DNA of 16,581 nucleotides, taken from positions 1 to 16,581 of the forward strand of contig JBOFWM010000055.1 in assembly GCA_051653625.1 (NCBI GenBank). Reading direction: 5' to 3'. Shown here piece after piece: positions 6,226 to 13,563 of the stretch. The position numbers and the translations under genes were made by a program. This DNA is from SFDP01 sp051653625. Lineage in GTDB: Bacteria > Bacillota > Clostridia > Lachnospirales > Lachnospiraceae. Numbering within the stretch: the first letter of the stretch is position 1; every line of letters begins with the position of its first letter. The notes beneath the pieces were generated by a model. The model was not told the DNA's origin, made no database searches, and saw only the letters and a list, made by a program, of their open reading frames with translations.

Positions 6226-7836
6226 ATGGTATTAGAAGAGTTATTAAAAGAAGAAAAATTAAGTTATTTGAAAAATCTAAATCATAACGCAGATTTATCT
6301 AGAATTGTAATGACAGTGGAATCTACTGAGACACCAGATGTGGAAAAGTATATTCCACAACATACATTTTTGCTTATGACGGGTATGGCATTTCAAGACA
6401 ATCAACAAGAGATGTGTGAATTTCTTGAGACATTAAATGAGCATGATTGTGCAGGTGTTGCAATTAAATTAGGACGTTTTATAAATGAACTAGACATGTG
6501 TGTTATAGATATGGCGAATCGCTTAAGGTTACCTCTTTTTCAAATTCCAATCGATATAACATTAGGGGAAGTATATCATGAAATATTGTCTCGAATATGG
6601 AATAATCAAAATAATAATTATCTAAATGCATTAAATACACAAAGGAAGATATCGAATCTTGTCGTACAAGGAAGTTCCTTGAAGAATATTGCAAATAACC
6701 TGACAGTAATCTTGCAAAAGCAGATTATGATTGTGGATATGTTTGGTGAGATACAAGCGTATGGATATACTTTCGAAAAATCGGAAAGAGAAAAGTGTAT
6801 TCAGCTTGTAACAAAGTTAATGATGGAAGGAAGACTAGATAATAATTATTATTATGATCAATATGAGAATAAATCTTATTGTGTATATTCCATTAAAGGA
6901 ATCGGAAGAACAACAAATTTTTTAATTGTGCAAGATTTTAATCCGCAAGAGAAAACAGAGCTTATAATGACGATGGAACAAGTGCTTATGGCATTAGGGT
7001 TATATTTCTATAAAAACTTATATATACAGTATAATCAGATGAAAACATTAGAAGAGTTTTTTTCTATACTCCTTGAACAGTTAAGTGAAAAAATATGGAC
7101 AGAAAAACAAATTTTGTCTTTAGGAGAAAGCTACGGTTTAAAGCTTGCTAAGGAATATCAAATTGTTTTCATTACATTAGAAAATAAGAAAAAGAAATTT
7201 AACTCAAATTCTTTTTCTCAAAATGAAGAAAGTTATATTCTTCTTTATGAATGGATGAAAAAATGGTTAGATAAAGATTGTTTGATTTTTCCACAAGAAT
7301 CAAATTGGCGATATATTCTTGTAATACAAGGAAAAAAAGGGTCGTTAAAAGAAACATATGCAAAGATGTTTCAATGTATAAAAGAGCGATTCAAAAAAAA
7401 GATTACGATTGCACAAGGAGGCATCGTATCTTCTGTTTTAAATATGAAAAACTCTTATTTAGAGGCAGAAGATTGTTTAGAACATGGAAAATGTAGTGAG
7501 GAAGAATATCTTTTAAGTTACAAAGCACAAAATATATTAGAACTATTTAGAGTTGTTCCGGAAAGAGAACGAAAGGAAATGTGTAAAAATACGCTAAAAG
7601 AACTTGCATTTCCAGAAAATCCAGTACAAGAAGAATTGCGTAAGACTTTACATATTTTTTTATTTTCAGGAGGAAGCATTACAAAAACAGCAGAAACCAT
7701 GTTTCTTCATAGAAACACAATTAAATACAGGATAAAAAAATGTGAAGAAATAGTAGGAATACAATTATCAAATGCAACGGATTGTTTTTATTTACAACTA
7801 GCACTCGTTTTATCGGAAAAAGAATCCTTTTGTTGA
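6226..7836 (+). CDS. PucR-family transcriptional regulator
   Basis: This 536-residue protein has the three-part PucR layout. An N-terminal PucR sensor domain spans about residues 8-125, with the typical FLLMTGMAF and 'GVAIKLGRFINELD...ANRLRLPLFQIP' segments. A middle CdaR/GGDEF-like region follows, and a C-terminal HTH_30 domain at about 482-511 contains SITKTAETMFLHRNTIKYRI. The start is an ATG with AAAGGGG upstream, 47 bases after allD, so it is probably in the allantoate operon. PucR proteins respond to purine-degradation intermediates such as allantoin or allantoate and usually activate catabolic genes. Here it likely controls allC-allE-allD and possibly itself. Its DNA site is not known from the sequence; the dyad upstream of allC is the best candidate. 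Confidence 0.9.
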   Translation: MVLEELLKEEKLSYLKNLNHNADLSRIVMTVESTETPDVEKYIPQHTFLLMTGMAFQDNQQEMCEFLETLNEHDCAGVAIKLGRFINELDMCVIDMANRLRLPLFQIPIDITLGEVYHEILSRIWNNQNNNYLNALNTQRKISNLVVQGSSLKNIANNLTVILQKQIMIVDMFGEIQAYGYTFEKSEREKCIQLVTKLMMEGRLDNNYYYDQYENKSYCVYSIKGIGRTTNFLIVQDFNPQEKTELIMTMEQVLMALGLYFYKNLYIQYNQMKTLEEFFSILLEQLSEKIWTEKQILSLGESYGLKLAKEYQIVFITLENKKKKFNSNSFSQNEESYILLYEWMKKWLDKDCLIFPQESNWRYILVIQGKKGSLKETYAKMFQCIKERFKKKITIAQGGIVSSVLNMKNSYLEAEDCLEHGKCSEEEYLLSYKAQNILELFRVVPERERKEMCKNTLKELAFPENPVQEELRKTLHIFLFSGGSITKTAETMFLHRNTIKYRIKKCEEIVGIQLSNATDCFYLQLALVLSEKESFC

Positions 7837-7861
7837 AAAAAAAGAACAAGTAATGTACTAT
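7833..7861 (+). promoter_or_regulatory. Possible promoter of the acetyltransferase gene
   Basis: TTGAAA (7833-7838), which overlaps the pucR stop, and TACTAT (7856-7861) are 17 bases apart. The -10 matches consensus at four of six positions. There is no terminator hairpin between pucR and the next gene, so read-through is also possible. Confidence 0.4.
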
Positions 7862-7897
7862 AAATAAAACGATAATAAATATGTGCGAGGAAATGCT

Positions 7898-8503
7898 ATG
7901 GGTACAATAAAAGAAAAATTACATACAGGAGAATTATATCTTCCGGGAGATGAAGAAATTTTTAAAGAGCAAATAGAGTATCAAGATATGCTTTGTGAAT
8001 ACAATCAAACGAAACCATCAGAAAGCGAGAAGCGTAAAAAATTATTAAAAGATATGCTAGGTGATTGCGGAGAAAATGTATACATAGAGGCACCATTTTA
8101 CTCGAATTTTGGAGGACACCATTGTCATTTCGGTAATATGGTATATGCGAATTACAATTTGACATGTGTAGATGATACACACATATACATTGGTGATTAC
8201 ACTATGATTGGACCAAATGTAACCCTTGCAACTGCAGGACATCCAATATTACCAGAGTTAAGAGAACAAATATATCAATTTAATATGCCAATTCATATTG
8301 GTCGTAATTGCTGGATTGGAGCAGGTGCAATTGTTATGCCTGGTGTTACAATAGGTGATAATACGGTAATTGGAGCGGGAAGTATTGTTACAAAAGACAT
8401 ACCAGCAAATGTAGTTGCAGTTGGAAACCCTTGCCGTGTTATGAGAGAAATAAATGAACATGACAAAGAGTATTATTATAAGGATAGAAAGATCAATATA
8501 TAA
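7898..8503 (+). CDS. Hexapeptide-repeat sugar O-acetyltransferase (LacA/Maa type)
   Basis: This 201-residue protein belongs to the left-handed beta-helix acetyltransferases (maltose/galactoside acetyltransferase, NodL). It transfers acetyl from acetyl-CoA to a sugar hydroxyl and works as a trimer. An N-terminal Mac segment (about 1-55) precedes hexapeptide repeats such as IGDYTMIGPNVTLA and IGAGAIVMPGVTIGDNTVIG. The catalytic histidine is H115 in TAGHPI, the position known from E. coli LacA. The frame extends upstream to a GTG at 7883, but that would place the GAGGA ribosome binding site inside the gene, so the ATG at 7898 is preferred. The true substrate is unknown; these enzymes are often viewed as sugar detoxifiers. 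It is followed closely by a DUF1349 gene. Confidence 0.88.
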   Translation: MGTIKEKLHTGELYLPGDEEIFKEQIEYQDMLCEYNQTKPSESEKRKKLLKDMLGDCGENVYIEAPFYSNFGGHHCHFGNMVYANYNLTCVDDTHIYIGDYTMIGPNVTLATAGHPILPELREQIYQFNMPIHIGRNCWIGAGAIVMPGVTIGDNTVIGAGSIVTKDIPANVVAVGNPCRVMREINEHDKEYYYKDRKINI

Positions 8504-8538
8504 TTCCAAAGAAAATAAGAAAACGGATGGAGAGGTAT

Positions 8539-9123
8539 ATGTTTAATATAAATGCTTTACAATGGACAAGAGAACCAAAAGACTGTACGATAAATGAGGA
8601 TAAAATAGAAATCATTACCATGCCAAATACAGATCTTTGGCAACGTACTTATTATCATTTTCAAAATGATAATGCTCCAGTTCTTCAGATGAAGACAAAG
8701 GAACAATTTTTTTCTTTTGTTGTTAAAACTGAGTTTGAAAGTAAATGTCGCTTTGATCAATGTGGAATTGTAATGTATTTAAATAGCGAAAACTGGTTAA
8801 AAGCTTCTATAGAATATGAAAATGAAGAATTTCAACATTTAGGTTGTGTTGTCACAAATTGTGGGTACTCTGATTGGTCCACCACGGCTATTGATGCTTC
8901 TATTAAAGCTATGTGGTATCGTTTTAGTCGAAGAGAAGATGATTTTTGTGTGGAATGCTCAACGGATGGAGTTGAATTTTCTCAGATGCGAATTTGCCAT
9001 ATGTGGGAGGCAAAAGAGGAAATAAACTTTGGGATTTATGCATGTAGTCCACAAGATTCTTCTTTTAAAGCAACTTTTACTAAGATGGATTTTACAGATT
9101 GCAAATGGTTAGCTCATACCTAA
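8539..9123 (+). CDS. DUF1349 protein (concanavalin A-like fold)
   Basis: This is a protein of about 194 residues with the DUF1349 signature: an opening INALQWTREPKDC, then TDLWQRTYYHF, FDQCGIVMYLNSENWLKASIE in two halves, and an ending that includes FGIYACSPQDSSFKATFT. The family has a concanavalin A-like beta-sandwich; yeast members were once called regulators of enolase. The biochemical role is unknown, with sugar binding a common suggestion. No signal peptide is seen, so it is cytoplasmic. The frame also has an ATG at 8527, but GGAG (8529-8532) lies six bases before the ATG at 8539 and homologues begin near there, so 8539 is chosen. It lies 35 bases after the acetyltransferase and probably shares its transcript, which supports a link to sugar metabolism. 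Confidence 0.82.
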   Translation: MFNINALQWTREPKDCTINEDKIEIITMPNTDLWQRTYYHFQNDNAPVLQMKTKEQFFSFVVKTEFESKCRFDQCGIVMYLNSENWLKASIEYENEEFQHLGCVVTNCGYSDWSTTAIDASIKAMWYRFSRREDDFCVECSTDGVEFSQMRICHMWEAKEEINFGIYACSPQDSSFKATFTKMDFTDCKWLAHT

Positions 9124-9149
9124 ATCCATCACAAAGGAATGGAGAATGA

Positions 9150-9554
9150 ATGAAAACAATAAGAGTTGTGGCAGCAGTAATATGCAATGATTTAAACAAG
9201 AGGGAACAAATCTTTTGTACGCAGAGAGCTTATGGGGAGTTTGCAGGAGGATGGGAATTTCCAGGTGGAAAAATAGAAGAACATGAAACACCAAAAGAAG
9301 CATTGATTAGAGAAATCAAAGAAGAGTTAGATATAGAAATTGAAGTAGGAGAGTGGATAGAAACGGTAGAATATGATTATCCAAATTTCCATCTTTCAAT
9401 GGATTGTTTTTGGTGTGTAGTAAAAAGTGGAAAACTTATACTAAAAGAACATAGTGCTGGAAAATGGTTGAAAAAAGAAGAATTAAATACTGTCGCATGG
9501 TTAGCGGCAGATTTAGATTTAATTGAAGTGATAAAAAAGAAAATGAATTCGTAA
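9150..9554 (+). CDS. Nudix hydrolase, MutT-like
   Basis: This 134-residue protein has a nearly complete Nudix box at about residues 40-62: G-x5-E46-x7-R54-E55-I-K-E58-E59-L-D-I. The usual glycine near the end is aspartate (D61), a common variation. The preceding FAGGWEFPGGK and the following strand pattern match the MutT/CTP-pyrophosphohydrolase subgroup, which removes 8-oxo-dGTP or hydrolyses CTP/dCTP analogues. Length is typical for MutT. The ATG at 9150 has GGAGAAT upstream. The gene is 26 bases after the DUF1349 gene and is followed by a terminator, so it is last in the operon. Substrate cannot be read from the sequence. Confidence 0.88.
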   Translation: MKTIRVVAAVICNDLNKREQIFCTQRAYGEFAGGWEFPGGKIEEHETPKEALIREIKEELDIEIEVGEWIETVEYDYPNFHLSMDCFWCVVKSGKLILKEHSAGKWLKKEELNTVAWLAADLDLIEVIKKKMNS

Positions 9555-9560
9555 ATGATA

Positions 9561-9618
9561 GAAAGAAAGGAATTCTTATTTTTGATAAAAATCAAAGATA
9601 GGATTGCTTTCTTTTTTT
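9561..9618 (+). terminator. Rho-independent terminator after the Nudix gene
   Basis: GAAAG with downstream AAT pairs with ATT and CTTTC at 9602-9612. An inner stem, TTTTGAT (9579-9585) with ATCAAA (9591-9596), closes the loop, and the hairpin is followed by a T run (CTTTTTTTAT). The outer stem has mismatches, but the T tract is long. Confidence 0.7.
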
Positions 9619-9623
9619 ATAGT

Positions 9624-9654
9624 CACCTTTTTGTAACTATATTACAAAAAAGTG
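9624..9654. promoter_or_regulatory. Long dyad upstream of the sirtuin promoter (candidate operator)
   Basis: TTTTTGTAA (9628-9636) and TTACAAAAA (9642-9650) form a perfect 9-base inverted repeat with a 5-base centre. Beyond one mismatched pair, CAC (9624-9626) pairs with GTG (9652-9654). It ends six bases before the -35 of the sirtuin operon. It has no T tract in the right place to act as a terminator for either side and looks like a repressor or activator site. It resembles Rex-type boxes only loosely (the spacing differs). The binding protein is unknown. Confidence 0.5.
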
Positions 9655-9659
9655 CGTAC

Positions 9660-9688
9660 TTATCAATAAAATAGTTAAGTGTTATAAT
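9660..9688 (+). promoter_or_regulatory. Promoter of the sirtuin-transporter operon
   Basis: TTATCA (9660-9665) and a perfect TATAAT (9683-9688) are 17 bases apart. Transcription would begin near 9695, which rules out the upstream in-frame TTG at 9689 as a start codon and supports the ATG at 9719. Confidence 0.72.
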
Positions 9689-9718
9689 TTGCCAATCAAA
9701 GAAAGGAAAGAAAAAGCT

Positions 9719-10558
9719 ATGACACTAGAAGAAAAAATAGAACTTGCTAAAAAAAGAATAGAAGAAGCGGAAGTGCTTGTAATTGGTGGTGGTTCCGGAC
9801 TTTCTACGGCAGCAGGTCTAGATTTCGGGGGAGCACGTTTTCAAAAATATATGTCTGAGTTTGGCGAAAAATATGGGTATCAAGATATGTATTCTGGTGA
9901 CTTTTACCCTTATGACACGTTAGAAGAATATTGGGCATTTGAGGCAAAAACGATCTTGGTGAATCGTTATGACATAGAGGGATTGCCACTGTACCGAAGG
10001 ATTTTTGAGTTGGTGAAAGATAAGGAATACTTTGTGTTAACAACAAATGTAGAAAGTCAATTTGCAAAATCAGGGTTTCCGAAAGAAAAAATATTTGCCA
10101 CTCAAGGAGATTATAGTTACTTTCAATGCGCGAAAGCGTGTCACAATAAGCTATATTATAATGAAGTTGAAATTAGAGAAATGGTAGAACAGACAAAGGA
10201 TTGTAAAATTCCAACTATGTTGTTACCGACTTGTCCAATTTGTGGTGGTCCAATTAAAGTGAACCTTAGGGCGGACCAGTATTTTATTGAAGATGATTCT
10301 TGGGATAATGCATGTGATAGATATAAAAAATTTATAGCTGACATAGGATTAAAGAAAGTAGTTTATTTGGAATTTGGAGTTGGATACAATACACCAGGAA
10401 TTATAAGATATCCTTTTGAACAAATGACATTTCAAAATCCAAATGCATGTCTTATTAGATTTAATAAAGAGTTTCCAAGTGGTGTAAAAGAAAATGTAGA
10501 AAAAACAATATGCTTTACGGAAGATATTAGTGGAATATTAGATAAATTATACCAGTAA
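9719..10558 (+). CDS. Class M (SirTM-type) sirtuin, putative protein ADP-ribosyltransferase
   Basis: This 279-residue protein has a sirtuin Rossmann core, but with the features of class M rather than deacetylases. The NAD-binding motif is VIGGGSGLSTAAGLDFGG. The usual 'TQNID' is TTNVES with N110. The usual catalytic HG is ATQGDY, so the histidine is Q129. R184 lies in VNLRADQYF. N110, Q129 and R184 keep the spacing of N118, Q137 and R192 that I recall from streptococcal SirTM, a protein ADP-ribosyltransferase acting on a lipoylated GcvH-like carrier. Four zinc cysteines are C137, C141, C172 and C175. The start was chosen because the promoter overlaps the upstream TTG. The typical partners are absent, and instead a transporter operon starts 32 bases downstream. 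Deacetylase activity is unlikely; the modified target here is unknown. Confidence 0.85.
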   Translation: MTLEEKIELAKKRIEEAEVLVIGGGSGLSTAAGLDFGGARFQKYMSEFGEKYGYQDMYSGDFYPYDTLEEYWAFEAKTILVNRYDIEGLPLYRRIFELVKDKEYFVLTTNVESQFAKSGFPKEKIFATQGDYSYFQCAKACHNKLYYNEVEIREMVEQTKDCKIPTMLLPTCPICGGPIKVNLRADQYFIEDDSWDNACDRYKKFIADIGLKKVVYLEFGVGYNTPGIIRYPFEQMTFQNPNACLIRFNKEFPSGVKENVEKTICFTEDISGILDKLYQ

Positions 10559-10590
10559 ACTAAAAGAAAAATAGGAAGGAGGATTGAAAT

Positions 10591-11226
10591 TTGTGGCAAC
10601 AGATTATGGAGTATTTTCAACACAACTTTGATACATTCTTATCTGCTGTATGGACACACTTTACGATTAGTATGTATGCATTAATTTTTGCAATGATTCT
10701 TGCGATTCCAGCGGGAATAATGTGTGTGAAATATAGCCCTTCAAAGAAAATAGTAGTGACAATATTTGGAGTACTGCGAATTATACCAAGTTTAGCCATA
10801 TTAATCTTATTGATTCCTATTATGGGAACGGGGATAAAACCTGCTATGGTAGCACTTGTATTGTTAGCCATTCCACCTATTTTAATGAATACAGTTGCAG
10901 GATTGGAAGAAGTGCCCGAATTTATGCTTGAAACAGCAGTGGGTTGTGGGATGACACCAAATCAAGTGTGGAGAAAGGTACGTATTCCGCTTGCATTACC
11001 TTTGATAATGGCAGGAATAAAAACGGCAGCAGTAGAAATTATTGCAAGTGCAACACTTGCAGCAAAAATAGGAGCAGGGGGATTAGGAGAAATCATCTTT
11101 ACAGGCCTTGGGTTAAATCGATTAGATTTTTTGCTCATTGGTGGCGTAAGCGTTGCAATTCTTTCTCTTTTAGTAGGGCTTGTATTTGAGCGAATGGAAA
11201 GGTACATATTAAAACATAAAAATTAA
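10591..11226 (+). CDS. Opu-type ABC transporter permease (first)
   Basis: This is a 211-residue inner-membrane permease of the OpuB/OpuC (glycine betaine/choline/carnitine) family, with five or six hydrophobic segments. The ATPase-contact loop is about residues 112-143 (EEVPEFMLETAVGCGMTPNQ and the following VWRKVRIPLALP), and GAGGLGEIIF lies just before the last helices. The TTG start is supported by AAGGAGG eight bases upstream; the next in-frame ATG is too far from it. It follows the sirtuin gene by 32 bases. With the second permease at 12925 it would form the heterodimeric channel. The substrate is a quaternary ammonium or similar compound by family; the exact compound cannot be told. Confidence 0.88.
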   Translation: MWQQIMEYFQHNFDTFLSAVWTHFTISMYALIFAMILAIPAGIMCVKYSPSKKIVVTIFGVLRIIPSLAILILLIPIMGTGIKPAMVALVLLAIPPILMNTVAGLEEVPEFMLETAVGCGMTPNQVWRKVRIPLALPLIMAGIKTAAVEIIASATLAAKIGAGGLGEIIFTGLGLNRLDFLLIGGVSVAILSLLVGLVFERMERYILKHKN

Positions 11227-11244
11227 AAATAGGAGATTGTAATA

Positions 11245-12144
11245 ATGAAATTAAAAACAACAAAAAAAATAAGGATAATCTTAGTAACTTTAGTAATGGC
11301 ATTTGTAGTAATCGGATGTGGTGCAACAAATAATGCAGAAACTACCATACGAATCGGGTCAAAAGATTTTACCGAAAGCTTAGTAGTAGCAGAAGTATAT
11401 GCGCTTGCATTAGAACATGCTGGATATAAAGTAGAGCGTAATTTAAATATTGCAGGATCGGTCATTCATACATCCATAACAAATGATGAAATTGATTTGT
11501 ATCCAGAATATACAGGAACAGGATTACTTACTGTTTTAAAAATGGATTTAGTAACAGATCCAGAAGAAGTATATCAAATTGTAAAAAAAGAATATGATGA
11601 ACAATTTCAACTTACATGGTTAGAACAATCACAAGCAAATGATTCTAATGGACTTGTAATTCGAACTGAAATGGCAGAAGAATATGGAATTTACACCTTA
11701 TCTGATTTGCAAGTACATGCAGATAAAGTAAGAGTAGCTTCACAAGGAGAATTTGAATATCGTGAAGATGGAATTCCAGGCTTAGAAAAATTATATGGAA
11801 CATTTAATTTTCAATCCATTACATTATATGACAACGGATTAAAGTATGAGATTTTAAAGAATAATGAAGCAGATGTAGCGCCAGCGTATACAACAGAAGG
11901 GCAATTAACAAATAAAGAGTTGTACACATTGCTTGTAGATGATAAAAACTTTTGGCCACCATATTATTTAGCGCCTGTCGTGAGAAAGGAAGTGTTAGAA
12001 GAAAATCCAGAGATTGCAGAGGTTTTAAATAATATAAGTAAATCATTAGATACAGAGACTGTAACAATGTTAAATGCAAAAATTGATGTTGATAAGTTAG
12101 AATACGAAGAGGTGGCAAAAGACTTCTATGATTCTATAAAATAA
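11245..12144 (+). CDS. Opu-type substrate-binding lipoprotein
   Basis: This 299-residue lipoprotein has a lysine-rich signal peptide and a lipobox, VVIGC, with the modified cysteine at C25. The mature part begins with the OpuAC/QAT-type domain motif IRIGSKDFTESLVVAEVYAL. It has DLYPEYTGTG, LYDNGLKYEILKNNEADVAP and FWPPYYLAP, conserved segments that supply aromatic side chains for binding a quaternary ammonium head group in OpuBC/OpuCC. The protein would sit on the outer face of the membrane and deliver ligand to the two permeases. It lies 18 bases after the first permease. Choline, carnitine, betaine or a related compound is likely; ergothioneine and other thiol-betaines are also transported by members of this family. 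Confidence 0.9.
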   Translation: MKLKTTKKIRIILVTLVMAFVVIGCGATNNAETTIRIGSKDFTESLVVAEVYALALEHAGYKVERNLNIAGSVIHTSITNDEIDLYPEYTGTGLLTVLKMDLVTDPEEVYQIVKKEYDEQFQLTWLEQSQANDSNGLVIRTEMAEEYGIYTLSDLQVHADKVRVASQGEFEYREDGIPGLEKLYGTFNFQSITLYDNGLKYEILKNNEADVAPAYTTEGQLTNKELYTLLVDDKNFWPPYYLAPVVRKEVLEENPEIAEVLNNISKSLDTETVTMLNAKIDVDKLEYEEVAKDFYDSIK

Positions 12145-12160
12145 ATGAAAAGGTGACAAT

Positions 12161-12928
12161 ATGAGAAAAGCAATTGAATTTCACAATGTAAGAAAAACAT
12201 TTATCAATGCAACAGAAAATGCAGTAGATTATATTGATTTAACCATACATGAAGGAGAATTTATTACGATACTCGGAACTTCTGGATGTGGAAAAACGAC
12301 ACTTTTAAAAATGATTAATCGGCTTTACGAACCAGATGAAGGCGAAATTATATTGTTCGGTGAAAATATAAAAGATGTAGATGTTATTGAAGTGAGACGA
12401 CGCATTGGCTACGTAATTCAACAAGTTGGATTATTTCCACATATGACAATTGCACAAAATATTGCCACCGTTCCAAAATTATTGAAATGGGAACAAGCAA
12501 AAATTGACGCAAGAGTAGATGAATTATTGACAATGGTTGGACTTGAGCCAGAAGAATTTAAAAAAAGATATCCCAACCAACTTTCAGGTGGACAACAACA
12601 ACGAATTGGGCTTGCAAGGGCGTTAGCAGTAGATCCTAAAATTATGCTTTTAGATGAGCCATTTGGAGCTATTGATTCAATTAATCGTCTAAATCTTCAA
12701 GAAGAATTATTACAAATCCATGGAGGCTTAAAAAAGACTTTTTTATTTGTTACACATGATATTGAAGAAGCATTTAAACTAGGAACAAGAATTATTATTA
12801 TGAATGAAGGAAAAATTATTCAATTTGATACACCGAAAAACATTGTAAAAAATCCAGCAGATGAATTTGTGAAATCTCTTATTACATCTGCTTACAACAA
12901 AGAGAAATTTTGGGAGAAATTTGTATGA
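12161..12928 (+). CDS. Opu-type ABC transporter ATPase lacking CBS domains
   Basis: This is a 255-residue ATPase with a full set of motifs: Walker A GTSGCGKTT (39-47), Q-loop near 87-88, signature LSGGQQQR (141-148), Walker B IMLLDEP (161-167) and the H-loop histidine H199 in FVTHD. It is closest to the OpuCA/ProV branch. OpuCA and ProV proteins are usually near 380-400 residues because two CBS domains at the C-terminus sense ionic strength. Here the chain ends about 55 residues after the H-loop, so those domains are absent. Osmotic gating is therefore less likely. The gene starts 16 bases after the lipoprotein gene and ends in an ATGA overlap with the second permease. Confidence 0.92.
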   Translation: MRKAIEFHNVRKTFINATENAVDYIDLTIHEGEFITILGTSGCGKTTLLKMINRLYEPDEGEIILFGENIKDVDVIEVRRRIGYVIQQVGLFPHMTIAQNIATVPKLLKWEQAKIDARVDELLTMVGLEPEEFKKRYPNQLSGGQQQRIGLARALAVDPKIMLLDEPFGAIDSINRLNLQEELLQIHGGLKKTFLFVTHDIEEAFKLGTRIIIMNEGKIIQFDTPKNIVKNPADEFVKSLITSAYNKEKFWEKFV

Positions 12929-13563
12929 TTTCATATTTTCTAAAGTATTACGATAAACTTCTAGATGCGTTGTTAGAACACTTAGAACTTGTGGTTGTAT
13001 CAATTGTGATTTCTTTGTTAGTGGTTATTGTACTAACGCTTCTTTGCGTATATTTCAATAAACTTTCAACTATATTTCTTAGTATCACATCCGTGATTTA
13101 TTCTGTTCCAAGTCTTGCTATGTTTGCCATTTTAATTCCGCTTACAGGACTTGGAAAGACAACAGCAATTCTTGTCCTTGTGATTTATAACCAATATGTA
13201 TTATTGCGAAATTTTTTGACAGGATTACAAGAAGTAGATCGTGCAGTTATGGATGCGGCAACAGGAATGGGAATGCGCAAAATTCAATCATTAATATGGG
13301 TGCAAGTTCCATTAGCTAAAAAATCATTGTTTACAGGAGTGAGACTTGCAATTGTATCTACTGTTGGCATTGCAACCATAGCTGCATCTATAAATGCAGG
13401 AGGTCTTGGTACTATCCTTTTGGATGGATTAAGAACGATGAATACCAATAAAATTGTATGGGGAAGTATTTTAGCAGCAGGCCTTGCTCTTTTTTCGAAT
13501 GGAGTATTGAGCCTCATTGAAAAAAGAGGAAATAAAAATAATGCAAAGGAAGAATGTGTATGA
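12925..13563 (+). CDS. Opu-type ABC transporter permease (second)
   Basis: This 212-residue integral membrane protein is paralogous to the permease at 10591 and has the same topology. The contact loop is in LQEVDRAVMDAATGMGMRK followed by QSLIWVQVPLAKK, and INAGGLGTILLDGL lies before the last helix. The ATG at 12925 overlaps the ATPase stop as ATGA, and GGGAG lies eight bases upstream; an in-frame TTG at 12910 lacks a ribosome binding site. With the first permease, the lipoprotein and the ATPase it completes a four-part importer. Gene order permease-lipoprotein-ATPase-permease differs from the B. subtilis opuC order (ATPase first). Its own end overlaps the oxidoreductase start by ATGA. Confidence 0.88.
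   Translation: MISYFLKYYDKLLDALLEHLELVVVSIVISLLVVIVLTLLCVYFNKLSTIFLSITSVIYSVPSLAMFAILIPLTGLGKTTAILVLVIYNQYVLLRNFLTGLQEVDRAVMDAATGMGMRKIQSLIWVQVPLAKKSLFTGVRLAIVSTVGIATIAASINAGGLGTILLDGLRTMNTNKIVWGSILAAGLALFSNGVLSLIEKRGNKNNAKEECV

Noticed and set aside
7278..7496. 72-residue + strand frame inside the regulator gene
   Set aside because: It is an out-of-frame shadow within the well-supported PucR coding region and has no ribosome binding site.
7883..7897. GTG start for the acetyltransferase
   Set aside because: The ribosome binding site GAGGA for the ATG at 7898 lies inside this extension, and family members begin near the ATG.
8527..8538. Earlier ATG for the DUF1349 gene
   Set aside because: No ribosome binding site precedes it, whereas GGAG is well placed for the ATG at 8539 and the family begins there.
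9624..9654. Dyad considered as a second terminator after the Nudix gene or as a Rex box
   Set aside because: No T tract follows the stem in a terminator position, another terminator lies just upstream, and the half-site and spacing do not match the Rex consensus well.
9689..9718. In-frame TTG that would extend the sirtuin by ten residues
   Set aside because: It directly follows the TATAAT -10 box, so it lies upstream of the expected transcript start; the ATG at 9719 is preferred.
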